NCBI GenBank assembly: GCA_905221605.1
Contig: CAJNDS010002601.1
Coordinates: forward strand, 756,044-820,043
From: Symbiodinium natans
Lineage: Eukaryota; Sar; Dinophyceae; Suessiales; Symbiodiniaceae
DNA: 64,000 nt
Reading direction: 5' to 3'
Position 1 is the stretch's first letter; every line of letters starts with the position of its first letter. The translations under genes were made by a program, and so were the position numbers. A model generated the notes under the pieces. That model was not told where the DNA came from. It did no database searches and worked only from the letters and a program-made list of their open reading frames with translations. Below, in pieces: positions 22,291-35,870 of the stretch.

Positions 22291-25200
22291 TTTAGGGTAC
22301 TAATATATATCTGAGACGAGCTAGGCGACTCTAGCTAGGCGACCCTCTCAGGCACTGCAGCCTAGCAGAGCCTGCCGTGGTCTCGCTGAGCGCTCGACTG
22401 CGCCCGCCTACCCCAACAGAGGTGAGAGGGGTGGCGGGCGGGCTTAGGGTTTAGGGTCTAGAGCTTAGGGTTTAGAGGGTTTAGGGTTTAGGGTTTGAGG
22501 TGTTTGGGGTTTGGGGTTTAGGGTTTAGGGCTACCAAACCCCAAGCCGAAATAGGGCAGGCGGCGGCTTTGGCAGAAGCGGCGGAGCTTCAACGAGGGGC
22601 ACGAGATCCAAGAGCTCATCGGCTCCTAGATTCAGGTTTAGGGTTTAGGGTTTAGGTTTAGGGTTTAGGGTTTAGGGTTTAGGGTTTAGGGTTTAGGGTT
22701 TAGGGTCTAGGGTCTAGGGTTTAGGGTCTAGGCTTTGGGGTTTGGGGTTTGGGGTTTGGGGTTTGGGGTTTGGGGTTTGGGGTTTAGGGTTGGGGCTTGG
22801 GGTTTAGGATTTAGGGTTTAGGGCTTGGGTGGGGCTTGGGGGTTTAGGGATTTGTGGGGTTTAGGGTTGGGGGGTTTAGGGGCTATGGGGTTTAGATGTT
22901 TTGAGGTTTAAGGTTGACGGTTCAGGGGTTTAGGGTTTAGAGTTGAGGCTGCAGGGTTTCGGGCGGGGTTTAGGTGTAGTGGTTGGGGGTTGGGGGTTGA
23001 GAATTTTGGGTGGGGTTTAAGGGTTTAGGCGTTACGTGGCACAGGGAATTCCCGTGCTGGGTTTGGGCTTCAAGAGGAACTTAAGGAGTTTCGGCTCTCC
23101 AGCCTTCGGCGTTTTAAGGCTTCAGGGGATTGTCAACCCTAAACCCTCCGACCTAAACAAGTCCTTCGGCTGGTCCATGGCCAGTGGTAAAGGTGCTCCC
23201 TAAACCCTAAACCCTAAACCCTAAACCCTAAACCCTAAACCCTAAACCCTAAACCCTAAACCCTAAACCCTAAACCCTAAACCCTAAACCCTACCCCTAA
23301 ACCCTAAACCCTAAACCCTAAACCCTAAACCCTAAACCCTAAACCCTAAACCCTAAACCCTAAACCCTAAACCCTAAACCCTAAACCCTAACCCTAAAGC
23401 CTAAGCCCGTACTTACGATTAGCCAGCATGTTCACAAGGGTGTAGGGTTCAGGGAAAATCCTATCCAGGTGGCAACTTGGCTCATCGTAAGTTAGGGCTT
23501 AGGGTTTAGGGTTTAGGGTTTAGGGTTTGTGGTTTAGGGTGTAGGGTTTAGAAGGTTTAGGGTTTCCCTTATTTGTTTGACGGGCTTCAGAATGGCTTTC
23601 GGCCCTTAAACAAGGGGTATAATGGGTACTTTTGGGCACCCTGTCCTTTAACACCCTCAGCCCCATATGTCATACGCCCACAAGGTGACTCACTATGAAG
23701 AAGAGGGGTGTTAGGGTGTAGGGTTTTACAAGGGTTTAGCGTTTAGGGTTTAGGGTTCAGGGTTTCTGGTTTAGGGTTTAGGGTTGAGGGTTTAGGGTTA
23801 GGTTGAGAGGGTTCATCTGACGGGTGCTCCCCTGGCTTCGTTGGCTTCGGCTTTAGAGGTTTAGAGCTGTAGGGTTTTGGGGTGATCGGGTAGGGTGTAG
23901 GGTGTAGGGTGTAGGGTGTAGGGTGAAGGGTTTAGGGTTTAGGGTTTAGGGTTTAAAGTTTAAAGTTCTATCTTCACACGATGACACGCTGGGGACAACG
24001 CCTACCCTGAAACCGAACTCCCCGCAAAAACCCCGATCAACAAACTCTACCCCTGAACCTCGTATCCAGCATCCCAGCCCGAAACCCGGAACCCGAATGC
24101 CTAAACCCAACCCCCCAACCCTAAATCAGAAAAAAGGAAAACTGAACGTTGAGCATTAGGGCTTAGGCGGTTTCGGGTGTCTTAGGGTTTATAGGGTTTA
24201 AAGGGTGTCGAGGGCTTATAGGGTTTATAGAGTTCGCAAGTACACAGCCGCGCTCCAAAAGGCTTCGGCTCTACGTGCATTGACTGCCCCAAAGCCTGAA
24301 GCCTGCGGAGGCCTTGCGTTTAGGGTTTAGGGTTTAGGGTTTAGGGTTTAGGGTTTAGGGTTTAGGGTTTAGGGTTTAGGGTTTAGGGTTTAGGGTAACC
24401 CGAAACCCTAGAAGCCCTAACTGCCGGGGCCCCTGGCGCTGGGTCGGTTTCGGGGCGCTTCGCACAATCCACGCTCCTGCGCCGTCCTCGCCAACATCTG
24501 AGCTTAGGGTTTAGGGTTTAGGGTTTAGGGTTTAGGGTTTAGGGTTTAGGGTTTAGGGTTTAGGGTTTAGGGTTTAGGGTTTAGGGTAACAAAACAACCG
24601 CCACAATGACAAGAACACAACAAGCCTTTCGATACGACGTCCACCTCTTCCTGCCTTTTCGTCAGAGATATCGATGCTCTAAAGCAGCCAACTGTTTTCC
24701 CACAAGTCTCGTCCTAAAACCCTAAACCCTAAACCCTAAACCCTAAACCCTAAACCCTAAGCCCTAAACCCTAAACCCTCAACCCTTAACCCTAAACCCT
24801 AAACCCAACACCGGCTGTCCAGCGACGTATGTTCGCACCTAATGAAGTGTCCAAGCCCCCCCCAAAGGGTTTAGGGTTAAGGGTATATTCCTAGACCCCT
24901 ATGAGTGCAACGCCCAGGTTGCTTTCTACGAAGCAAGACCCTAAACCAACTAAACCCCTGATACTTTAATCCCCTGAGCCCCCTAAACCCCTGAATCCCG
25001 AAAAGTCTCCTGAACCCCGAAAACCTGAAGCTCTAAATCCTAAAACCTAAACCCCTAAACCCTGAACCTCTAAACCCTAAACCCCTAAACCCCTAAATTC
25101 CTAAACCCGTAAACCCCTAAACCCGTAAACCCTAAACCCAAGACCCCTAAACCGCTAAACCCCTGAACCCTACACCCTAAATCCTAAAGTCGAGGGCTTG

Positions 25201-28200
25201 TGGCCCAACCCTAAACCCTAAACCCTAACCCTAAACCCTAAACCCTAAACCCTAAACCCTGATCCTGCAGCGTCTGATCGGGTTCAGCTCTCTGGGGGCC
25301 CCTCGTCCTTGGAACTTCCACGTTGTCCAGCGTTCCGGGTTTAGGGCTTATAGGGGTTAGGGAGTTTAGGGTTCAGGGTTCAGGGTTCAGGGTTTAGGGT
25401 TTAGGGTTTAGGGTTTAGGGTTTAGGGTTTAGGGTTTAGGGTTTAGGGTTTAGGGTTTAGGGTTTAGGCTTTAGGCTTTAGGGCTTAGGGTTTTAGAATC
25501 GCCCATGGCGGGAGGGGAGACAATCCTCGGGAAGCGAAACTGAAGTGAAACCCGATGCCCGATGCTTCCCCGGGTTTAGGGTTTGGGGGTTCAAGGCTTG
25601 AGGGCCTTTGGGCTTAGGGGTTTTAGGGTTTTAGGGTTTTAGGGTTTTAGGGTTTTAGGGTTTTAGGGTTTTATTAGGGATTTAGGGTTTTAGGGTTTTA
25701 GGGTTCTAGGGTTCTAGGGTTCTAGGGTTTTAGGGTTCTAGGGCTGAGAGGTTTAGGGGTGGAGGGTTTAGGAAGTTCATGGCTTAGTTAGGGCTTGGTG
25801 TTTGGGGTAGGGAATTGAGGGTTTACAGCTTAGGGTTGAGGGCTTAAGTTTAGTTAGGGCGTAGTTGTTGACCATAAACCTAAACCCCACAACCCTAACC
25901 CCCTAAACCCTGGACCCTAAACCGTGTAAGAAGCCGTAGGGCTTCTACTAGCGCTTCGGGTTGGGGGTTCATTAGGGGTAACAAGGGATGAACGAATTGG
26001 CTTTACGCTCAAGGCTTAATGCAGGGAACCCATGCGACCCACGACCCATGCCACTGATTCGAACAAATCGGGGTGATTCTTCCTCATAAGCCCTAAACCC
26101 TAAACCCTAAACCCTAAACCCTTTTCATCACGAATTGGGGCTCCACCGCATCCTCACCATCGAGGGGAACAGTGCATTAAGAGCGCAGCTGCTTCAGGGA
26201 GTCCCACAGCCACAAGAAGCACTCCATGTCGCTCGAGAATGGTGATAAGAAGATATTCACTAAACCCTAAACCCTAAACACTGAACCCTAAACCCTAAAC
26301 CCTAAACCTTTAACCCTAGTTCAGGGTTTAATCGCGGTTTAGGGTTTAGGGTTTAAGGTTTAGGGTTTAGGGTTTAATTCGGGTTTAGGGTTTAGGGTTC
26401 ACGGTTTAAGGGTGAATTGGGGTCTAGGGTTTAGGGTTTAGGCTTCGCGGATCTTTTGGCTTTGCGAACTCAACGATGTGGGCTCTCGGGCTAAGGGATC
26501 TGGATGGACTTAACAAGTTTTCGCACAGATCCCGAGATGCATACCTCCCGAAGAGCCCCAAGGCCACCACCAACCGAACCTATAAGCCCTAAAGCCTAAA
26601 CACTAAACCCTAAACCCGAAACCCCAAAACCCCCCTAAAACCCCACACCCTAAAACCCAAAAGCCTTTCTTTAACCCTAATATTAACCGGTACCCCGAAC
26701 CCAACACCTCGGATGACTCCGGGGCCCTTAACCAGAAGCCCAAAACCCCTTAAACCCCAAACCCTCAAACCAACAAGCCTTTCTTGAACCCGCAGGCTAT
26801 CGGGTTCTTAAGGGAGTGGGGTTCAAGGGGGGTAGGTACCAAGGGAACTTTATTAGGGAAGCTTAGGGAGCCTTAGGGAGTAGTGGGGAGTAGAAGGGAA
26901 CCTTAGGTTACATGCCCCCTTGAAACACACTAAACCCATCTAAACCCTAAACCCTAAACCCTAAGAATCACTCCGGGGCTCGCCAACTCGTAGGGGCTTG
27001 GGGCGCGCCGGGGCGATTGCCGGGGGGAGGGCCTTCGACGTGACGCGAGCGCAGGGGCACACGGAGGGTCTGCGGGGGGGTGGGGGGGTTTAGGGTTTAG
27101 GGTTTAGGGCTTGGGGCTTAGGGTTGGGGTTTAGGGACGCTTAGCGCCGTTTAGGCTTCGGGTTTGTGGGCTTAGAGGTGGGTTTGGGGGGTTTGGTTTG
27201 CGAGCTGACAGGGTTTTTTGATAAAGGGCTTAGGGTTTAGGAGCTTCAGGGTTTATAGAGAAGTTGAGTAAACTCTAAACTCCAAACCGTCAGAATGACC
27301 TTAACGGCCCGAGTGGGCGGCAAAATGCTCCTAACTCGTTGGCATTTGCCTACCTCCTGCAGGTCGGCCACGATCAGTCGCCCGGCGTTAGCCGCGCGAG
27401 CTCGCGCTCAGCCTTCTCTAGCTCTGCGTGCTCAGTGATGCGATACAGATGGGCACAAAACGGCATACTTCGTGGGCTGCCAGCAATACTGGCCCAAAAT
27501 TCGTGGGCAGACGCCCCCCCCCGGGCGGCCAGCAAGTTTGCCAAATTCCGTGAGCAGACCTCTTCCGGCAGCCTCAAGGTTTAGGGCCCAAGGTCGCAGG
27601 GTTCCTGTATTTAGGGCTTAGGGTTCAGGGCCTCGGGTTTAAGGTTTAGGGTTCATCAAAAAACTGGGTGGGCAGATATTGTATACCAGAGTAGCGAGCT
27701 GGACTAACGAATGCCTGGACTTGAGCTGCTGAACCCTAAACCCAAACCCCTAACCCCTAACCTCCTAACCTCCAAACCCTAAACCCTAAACCCTAAACCC
27801 TAAACCCTAAACCCTAAACCCTAAACCCTAAACCCTAAACCCTAAACCCTAAACCCTAAACCCTAAACCCTAAACCCTAACCCTAAACCGTCCTCAATGG
27901 GGCTTAGGGATTTGAGGCTTTGAGTCGACTGAAGGGGATCCCTCGGTTGGGTCTGCAGGATGTTAGGGCCTGAGAGGGTAGCTGAGTTCAGGGGTTCAGG
28001 GTTCAGGGTTCAGGGTTCAGGGTTTAGGGTTTAGGGTTTAGGGTTTAGGGTTTAGGGTTCAGGGTTCAGGGTTCAGGGTTCAGGGTTCAGGGTTTAGGGT
28101 TTAGGCTTTAGGCTTTGCGCCGCCATGAACCCAAAACCCTCTAAGCCCCAAAACCCAAACCCTATATTTTGGCCCAAACCCTACAGGGCTAAACCCTAAA

Positions 28201-31200
28201 CCGTAAACCCTAAACCCTACACCCTGTCAGAGCTCGATGGCCTGGGCTGCGGTGACAGCTCCGGCATCCGCAGCAACGACGCCGGCGCCGAACTGGGCGA
28301 CCGCTGCACCTCCGAAAGGGGTTGGGGTTTAGGGTATAGGGTTTAGGGTTTATAGAGTTTAGCGTTTAGGGTTTAGGGCTTAGGGCCGTTAAGGGTTTAG
28401 GGTTGCGAAACTCGCCACAAAAAACCCTCCCGGAGGCACAACCCGTAGCATGTATGGGAACGCTCGCCGGAATCCGGATCACAATAATGCGTACAGAAAC
28501 CGTGCGTGCTCAAGTGCCGGAGTCCCTGTGGCGGTGGCGGGATTTCGACCAGTCCGGAAGATCCTGCCGGGTTTTGGGTTTAGGGCTTAGGGTTTAGGGA
28601 AAGCAGGAACATATCCGGGCAGGGCCAAGAGTCCGGACGATGCAGGGTGCACTGCCGGTTCGGCCACTCAACCGTGACATCCCAACCCTCCTCCCGGGTC
28701 CAGGGAGGGCAACGGCAAACCGTGGAGGCCCACGGTTGGCGGATCTGTCAGCACCACCGAAACCACCAGGAGCACCATCACCACGGGTTTGGGGTTCAGG
28801 CTTGGGGAATAGGGTGTGGGGGAGTGGGGGGCTTCGGGAGGTTTGGGAGTTTAGGGGCTTAAGGTGTTAGGATTTCGGGTTCAGGGCGTCAAACTGAGGG
28901 GAGCCTTATAAGGGTGTGTAAGGAGTCAGGTGCACGCAAGGGTTCTCGACTTGAGGGCTTAGCAGTTTAACTGAAGTACATGTCTTGCCGCAGCGCTTCG
29001 TAGTTTAGGTTTGAGGGTTTAGGGCGCGTTGGGTTGCGGCTTTGGGGATTTTGGGCATGAGACATGAGACATGATCCCGGTGAAAATGACACCAACACAA
29101 AGCGTCTGAAAATATACCCTATACAAATCCGCCGAGGCCTCAGGCCGAAGGTGTGTCGGGACCAGGGGGCAGTTGCGGTCAATCTGACGGCCTACAGCAA
29201 GCCCTACCATGCTACGTAGGCCTCATTGTGGGAGACCCCGAACCCTAATCCTTAAAAACCCCAGAACCCCAAACCCTGAAGCCTCAAAACCCCGAAATTC
29301 TCTGCTTCCTAGATCCAAGGGTAGCGCAGGAGTAAGAAGGGTGCCCTTAGGGGCTTATAGAGGAGCCTCAACCCTCAAAAAGGGAAAGGGCCTACTCTGG
29401 GTCCTAGCCCTAAACCCTAAACCCTAAACCCTAAGCCCTAAACCCTAAACCCCAAACCCCAAACCCTGGGTCCCAGGATATCAGCTCTCAAGATTCGAGG
29501 CCCAAGGCCCCGGCCTCCACCTCTTCGCCCGAGACCTCGCTTGAGAGGTGGGGTGGGTTTAGGGTTTAGGGTTTAGGGTTTAGGGTTTAGGGTTTAGGGT
29601 TTAGGGTTTAGGGTCTAGGGTCTAGGGTTTAGGGTTTAGGGTTTGAGGTGTTGCACTTTTAGGGGGTGTAGGCTTTCTAGGGCTCATTTGGGGTTTAGGG
29701 TTTTTTTTGTAGCTCATCGAAAGGATTTTACGGTTTCGGGGTTTAGGGTTTAGGGGTTTTTGGTTTACGGGTTTAGGACCCACCCCCCCCCCCCCCAAAT
29801 AATTGTAGCTCCCTGCTGTTTAGGGGTTGGGAAGTTTTGAGGCAGTCTGAGGTTGAAGGTTGTAGGCGAACAGTGGAGCTACAGGGTTTAGGGTTTAGGG
29901 TTTAGGGTTTAGGGTTTGGGGTTTAGGGTTTAGGGTTTAGGGTTTAGGGTTTAGTGTTTAGGGTTTAGGGTTTCCAAGAGTCAGACAAGGAGATTTCCTA
30001 GTCCATGACTGTGCACTTGTCTTATACATCCTTTTGCCGATGCCAGGCAACGCCGAAAAACGATGTCTGAAACTCTCTTTTTTTGCGAAAACGACCCCCC
30101 TTATCCACCACCACGCGCCAAATCTGCAACATACATTCTACAACCCCTCCAACTCCCTTCCCGCTTGCAACCAGTATTCTCCAAAGTGCTCATTGCTTCA
30201 GAGACTGCTTACTAGGGCCCTCTAAGCTATCCACCCTAAACCCGAAACCCCCCTAAACTCAGACCCTCCCGCCCCGGGGACCTGAACATCGTGAAACTGC
30301 ACGCCGTCACCGTCCTGAACCAGGAATGCCCAGACAGGCCCCACACAATTCGCGCTGGACCTTCTACCCTAAACCCGAAACCCTAAACCCGAAACCCTAA
30401 ACCCGAAACCCTAAACCCTAAACCCTAAACGCTAAACCCTAAACCTGAAGCCCGAAACTCTATGAACCCCAAATCCTAAAGCAACTCCACATCCGAGAAG
30501 CTTGGTCTGAACTGTGAGGGCAGTACGTGGTGCTTACATGGGTATGAAGAGTTCAGGGGTTGGTGCTGTAGGGCTTCTTGCAGTTTAGGGTTTAGGGTTT
30601 AGGGTTTAGGGTTTAGGGTTTAGGGTTTGGTGTCTTCGGGGTTCAGGGTGTAGCAATTTAGGGGATTTCAGGGTGTAGGGTTTAGTCATTTAGGGTTTGG
30701 TCTGGACCCAGAAGCCACATGAATCTTCAACCCGAAGTGCTTGGACAAACCACTTGCGGTTTAGGGTTTAGAGTCTGATGTCCTGGTATGGGGGCATCGG
30801 TCGGACACGCGGAAAGCGGGTCGGAGACAATGCGCCTTGCAGGGGGAATCTTCGACAGGTTGACGAGATGAGGGTATTAACAGAAGGAGTCCAATGTGTC
30901 GTTAGAATGTGTATGCTTGAAAATTATTGTGTGCTTGCACAAAGAGGAGAGTATTGGTAATTGTTGAAGCTTGCCCTAAACCCTAAACCCAAAAACCTAA
31001 AGCCCTAATCAGCCCTGGACGACTTCGCATCCTGACATCCTTTAGCAACAGTTTAGGGTTTAGGGTTTAGGGCTTATAGGGTTTATAGGGTTTACAGGGT
31101 TTCGGGTCTAGAGCTTCAGGTTCAGGCTGTGCTGTAGAGATGAGGGCAGTACCGGGAACCGAAGCTAGCCCACTAGCTCAGACTCCCCCAACCGTACACT

Positions 31201-32152
31201 TGACGGTTTAGGGTTTAGGGTTTAGGGTTTGGTTTAGGGTTTTTGATTGCGCAGGCCACTACATGCAACGCATGGTCCTGCTCTAGATTCTTGCCCTCAA
31301 CGCCCTTCTTCAACATACACATTGGAAGATCCCTCCACCGAACCCTGAACCCTGAACCCTGAACCCTGAACTCTGAACCCTGAACCCTAAACCCTAAACC
31401 CAAAACCCTGAACCCTAAACCCTTAACCCTAAACCCTTAACCCTAAACCCTGAACCCTAAACCCTGAACCCTAAACCCTAAACTCTTGGCTCCTTTTGCT
31501 GCTAGGGAGTGGGGTAATTAGGGGGGGGGTTGAGGGCAAGGCGCCCGGCTCCAGGCCCACAGTAGCCACAGGGGAGGGCTCCCTCCTTGGCAGTCTGCAT
31601 TTTTTGTTTCAGGCAATTATTAGGGTTTTGGGTTTAGGGTTTAGGGTTTAGGGTTTAGGGTTTAGGTTTAGGGTTTAGGGTTTAGGGTTTAGGGTTTAGG
31701 GTTTAGGGTTTAGGGTTTAGGGTTTAGGGTTTAGGTTTTAGGGTTTAGGGTTTAGGGTTTAGGGTTTTAGGGTTTAGGGTTTAGGGTTTAGAGTTTCAGG
31801 TTTCGGTTCTTGGGAAGGGGAAGGGCCAGGTAATTAATAGAACCACAAGCCCCAAAAACACCCCAAGCCCTGAACTGTGCGGGCGCGTGCGAACGCTCTG
31901 CTGCGCAAGCCTCCGAACGGAGAGGCGCTCGAAGTTGCAAGGCTTCCGGCTTCAAACAGGAGGGTTGCCGAAACTAGGTTTAAGTCCGATAATAGGGTAC
32001 ACTATTTTAGGAATACCCCGGTTTTGGGAGAAAAAAAAACCCAAATGATGAGGAGGCGCGACATTGGCCGAGGGCTGCAGTGCCCCGAAGGACGGGGCAA
32101 ACAGCAACAGCAACAATGGCTGAGGCCTGCAGGCCTGCACTATTTCGTGGGT

Positions 32153-32295
32153 CCCCCCTATACTACCCCCCGCTAGACCTCCTCCCCCCCCCCCCCCCTC
32201 GGGGTCCCCCCATAATTAAGGCTATTTAGGGAGAACGAAGCCTAATTCAGGTTCTTTTACAAGGGGAACCTACAAAGGGGTAGTATAGAGGGGGG
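32153..32295. mobile_element. possible fold-back element
   Basis: CCCCCCTATACTACCCC at the left pairs with GGGGTAGTATAGAGGGGGG at the right (one bulge), enclosing a C-homopolymer and an A/G-rich stretch. Non-coding, single copy here. It resembles family 1 in having C-rich ends next to a TATACTA box, but the inside does not match. Confidence 0.4.
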
Positions 32296-34220
32296 CAGTA
32301 GCGAAACCCATGTACAGGGTGAACTGAGCCTGGGACGACTGGGTTTAGGGTTTAGGGTTTAGGCCCCGTGCTGGCCCTCTGGAAATGCTAGTGTCTTGCA
32401 GAACGGGGGCGCCTGGACAAAGTAGATGTCGTGGAATCTTGAGCCCCAAACCCTAAGCATCAAAGGACCTAAACCCCAGCACCCTAAACCGTACGCCCTA
32501 AACCCAAAATTCGAAACCCTTAATTACCCTAAACCCTCAAACCTAATCCCTAAACCCTAACCTCAAAGGCCCCAAGCCCTAAACCCTTTCTTTCCCAAGG
32601 CCGGGTGTCAACGGTGCGGTGTTCGCTGGAGGGGAGGACGCGGCGAACACCTGCTGCTACATGGCAGGGCCGGTGGGGGTTCAGGGTTTAGGGTTTAGTT
32701 TTAGGGTTTAGGGTTTTAGGGTTTAGGGTTGAGGGTTTGGGGTTGAGGGTTTCGGGCTATTCGGATTTAGGGCTTAGGGATTTTGGGTGTTGGGTTCAGG
32801 TTTGGGGAGGAGTCAACGGTGTGTTTGGTCTGTCCCCTGGTGTGGACGATTGAAAGCCTCCGAAACGTCCCATTGCGCAGCATTGTTGCGCATATTGGGA
32901 CCACTACTACATCGTGGGGTGGATCTACTGATCTACAGCGTAGAATCATTTTGCGTATGGGGGGGGGGGGGGGGGGGGGGGGTCTACTGCAGCTCACATC
33001 AGCCAGTTTTCAGTTTTGTTGTTAGCGCAGGGTTCAGGGGGAGTCGATGGGCGGGTGTGTACGCATCGGTGCCCTCTGATGAGCTGCTTGACTTGTGAAA
33101 GCTGGAACGTGAAATCATGTGAGATCTGAACCCAAAACCCCAGACCCAAAATCCCAAACCCAAAACCCTAAACCCTAAACCCAAGGATCCCAGAAACCCA
33201 AAGAGTTTAGGGTTTAGGGTTTAGGGTTTAGGGTTAGGGTTTAGGGTTTAGGGTTTAGGGTTTAGGGTTTAGGGTTTAGGGTTTAGGGTTTAGGGTTTAG
33301 GGATTCGCCCTCGAGACCCCGAACCCCATCTACCCTCCCAACTTTCCTCAGGGCCCTAACGGGCCTTTGGTTCATGCCGCGCGGTGTCCTTCAGCTGTAG
33401 TGTCGGGTTTAGGGTTTAGGGTTTAGGGTTTAGGGTTTAGGGTTTAGGGTTTAGGGTTTAGGGTTTAGGGTTTAGGGTTTAGGGTTTAGGGTTTAGGGTT
33501 TAGGGTTTAGGGTTTGGGCTTTTTGCTGGAGAGGGGCTGTCCATCTGAGAAGAACTCAACAGACCCCAAACCCATACCCCTTAACCTACAAAAGGAGAGA
33601 AGAAGGAAGGATTTTACCATACCCCCTTCATTTCGGGTATGCCCAAGGGGTATGCTGCATATTTCTTGGAGTCTGCGGTGCGGGGAAGCGGAGGGAGGGA
33701 CCTAAAGCTTTCCAAGGCCCCGAGCTTTGAACCAAAACGTTGCTACCCTACACCCAACCTCCGAAACCCTAACCCGAAGACCCTAAAGACCTTACGTAGC
33801 CCAAAGCTCAAGAACCCAGGTTTTGTGCCTGTAAGCCCTCACCCAAAAAACCCCTAGACATACCCTGAACCTGAATAAAAACCCCCAACCGTAAACCCGG
33901 AACGCTAAACCCCCAAACTCTCTGTCCTTGACTGCGGAGTGGAGTGACGCGCACAGCGTCCCTGATGCACAGGCCCAATTGTAAAGGGGGCTTCTTAGCC
34001 CAATCGACGTGTGGGCTCCGGGAATTGGGGTTTAGCTAAGCCCTAAGCCCTACACCCTAAACCCTAAACCCTAAACCCTAAACCCTAACCCCTAAACTTT
34101 AAACCCTAACCCTAAACTCTAGGGAATCAAGCCACCCACATCATGTAGGTTTGGAGTACCGGACCTGGAGTGGGCTCAGGTGTCGCAGTTTGCGGCATGT
34201 GAAGGCAGTCCGGTCTTCTA

Positions 34221-34332
34221 CTTGGCTAGCCCAGTAACATATTGTAATGCGGGCACCCCTTTTTGGGCTGGCTACTGTATCAGGGAACCCATAACCACAA
34301 CAAAGGGTAAAGGTTACCACTGAGGTACCAAG
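34221..34332. mobile_element. MITE-like family 2, copy 4 (full length)
   Basis: 112 bp, the same length as copy 1. CTTGGCTAGCCCAGTAACAT opens and GTTACCACTGAGGTACCAAG closes it. The inner boxes GGGCACCCCTTTTTGGG, GGGAACCCATAACC and AAAGGGTAAAGG match copy 1 almost base for base. Confidence 0.78.
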
Positions 34333-34960
34333 TCTAGGGCTACGCAATCGGACTGCGAGTGTCTTAAGTGCAGTTTAGGGTTTAGGGTTTAGGGTTTAGG
34401 GTTTAGGGTTTAGGGTTTAGCGTTTAGAAATTAGGGAATTGACGCTTAACCCCTGCCCTGAATCAGAAATCAGTAGTATCGCCCCTGGTCCCAGTGAATG
34501 CGCAGTCCTGGGGCTAGTCCTCGCGGCCATGAGCCCACACCATCTCAAACCTAAACCCTAAATCCCTAGACCCCTACGCTAGGGCTCGCTGGCATGTTGT
34601 CGGTGTTCACTTTTTGAAGTGCGCTAACATAACTTATCCGGGAACTTAGCGAACTTAGCTACTTAGCTTTTGAGGCATGTAAAAACCAGAGTTAAGTAAA
34701 AGTTAAGTTCAAGTTAAGTTCTTTTTTTTGTTTCGTTTTGTTGTTTTGGCACATGAACCATGTCCACATAAGACCTTCTAATTTGATGCACTTTATGTTT
34801 TTTTTGCCAGAAAATGCACGCGTTCAAGCCGGAGGCTGAAAAACATACTGGGTTTTATACGTTTTGGGGGCAAATGTAGTGTGTTCCTTCCCGGAGCAGT
34901 GAGACTCTGACCACCTTTATCAGTCATGCAGAAGCGCACTGCGCTCGGTACTCCGTTTAT

Positions 34961-35585
34961 TCACCACGACGTCAGTAGCGACGGCCCGGCGAACTTCCAG
35001 CACGCAGGCAGGAGGACGTTTCTCTGGTCCTCCGCAATCTCGAGGCTTCTTTGTACATCACTGCACGTCCACTGCATGATTCCTGTATCGATCACTGCAG
35101 CCAGGTTGTACATCGCGAGCACCAAGAGGGTTCCTGCTTCTGTTTGCTGCGCGTCTTCGATAACCCCACATGTCTCGGTTTGACACAACGATAGGATTGC
35201 CCACGATGTATCGACGCCAGGAACACACAGCAGCCTTTCGACCATTTTCCACTGTCGTGACGCACAGATTCCATGTCGCAGCCTCCAAGACTTCCTTTTC
35301 GTTAAAGAAGGAGCCAGCAAGTACAGCCCACTCCAAGTGCCTGACATCTTTGATCTTGTTGTTGCAGAGTGTTATGAAGATCTGATGTCTTCGCTCACTG
35401 TTCATGGTGTCTATAATCTCGTCATGTTGGCGAAACTGCTTCCCTTGCAGCGAGCGCAAAACACGGTGTCCACAGCAGCCATGGCTTCGGTGGCCAGTCG
35501 AGAGGGCTTCGGAAACTCTTCCGAACTCAGGAGCTAGGGAGGCTGTGAAAACGAGCCAGTGGAGAAAAAGGAAAGCAGGAAACAC
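34961..35585 (-). CDS. candidate protein of the 2.4-kb TIR element, frameshifted or spliced
   Basis: On the minus strand, one frame is open from about 35585 to 35058. It contains HQIFITLCNNKIKDVRHLEW and NEKEVLEAATWNLCVTTVEN. A second frame, open from 35347 to a stop at 34961, contains EDAQQTEAGTLLVLAMYNLA and SDVQRSLEIAEDQRNVLLPA. Composition is protein-like in the first frame up to about 35215 and in the second after it. A one-base change within GTGTGT there would join them into one reading frame; alternatively an unrecognised intron does. I do not recognise the family and see no DDE triad. Its position in the middle of a TIR-bounded element suggests element-encoded function, by context only. 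Confidence 0.4.
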
Positions 35586-35610
35586 TCAGGATGCGCCACG
35601 TTTTGGGGCG

Positions 35611-35870
35611 TATCCCGCGGTATCGCGCGGTATCGTGGCATGGTTTTGTGCATGGGGAGGCAGGGGGATTCCACGCGGTATCCCGCGGTATCGCGCCTTG
35701 TTTTGTCTAGAAACCTATATCCAAAAGCCACCAAAACCGGTATCGTGCGGTATCGTGCATGGTTTCTGTCCGAAAACCTACAAGGACAAGGCGGGATACC
35801 GTGAGATACCGCGCTTGTATCGTCTCAGCTCCCCCGGTCTCTCGCGGTATCGCGCGGTATCCCGTGGCAT
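35611..35870. repeat. CGCGGTATC iteron block
   Basis: At least eleven copies of GGTATC(G/C)(C/T)G, in both orientations, some as tandem pairs (CGCGGTATCGCGCGGTATCC). They lie just upstream of the minus-strand ORF inside the 2.4-kb TIR element. Iterated short motifs beside an element gene are often protein-binding sites; that role is inferred here. Confidence 0.6.

Larger units (their letters stand above)
22291..34573. repeat. telomere-repeat mosaic, segment 3
   Basis: Alternating arrays. G-strand: 22635-22720, then TTTGGGG units at 22734-22790; 24309-24397; 24504-24588; 25385-25465; 25618-25740 as TTTTAGGG; 28000-28090 with TTCAGGG; 29556-29645; 29883-29970; 31619-31790; 33208-33303; 33406-33510. 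C-strand: 23198-23395 (about 28 units), 24718-24770, 27773-27886, 30365-30440. Unique islands of 60-400 bp lie between them. No gene is supported. A 143-bp inverted-repeat structure lies at 32153-32295. Confidence 0.85.

Noticed and set aside
21789-22295. A 168-codon plus-strand protein (KKARKLSREPRKGSETVRGG type)
   Set aside because: It translates a 30-35 bp minisatellite with indels, and the minus strand is open over the same part.
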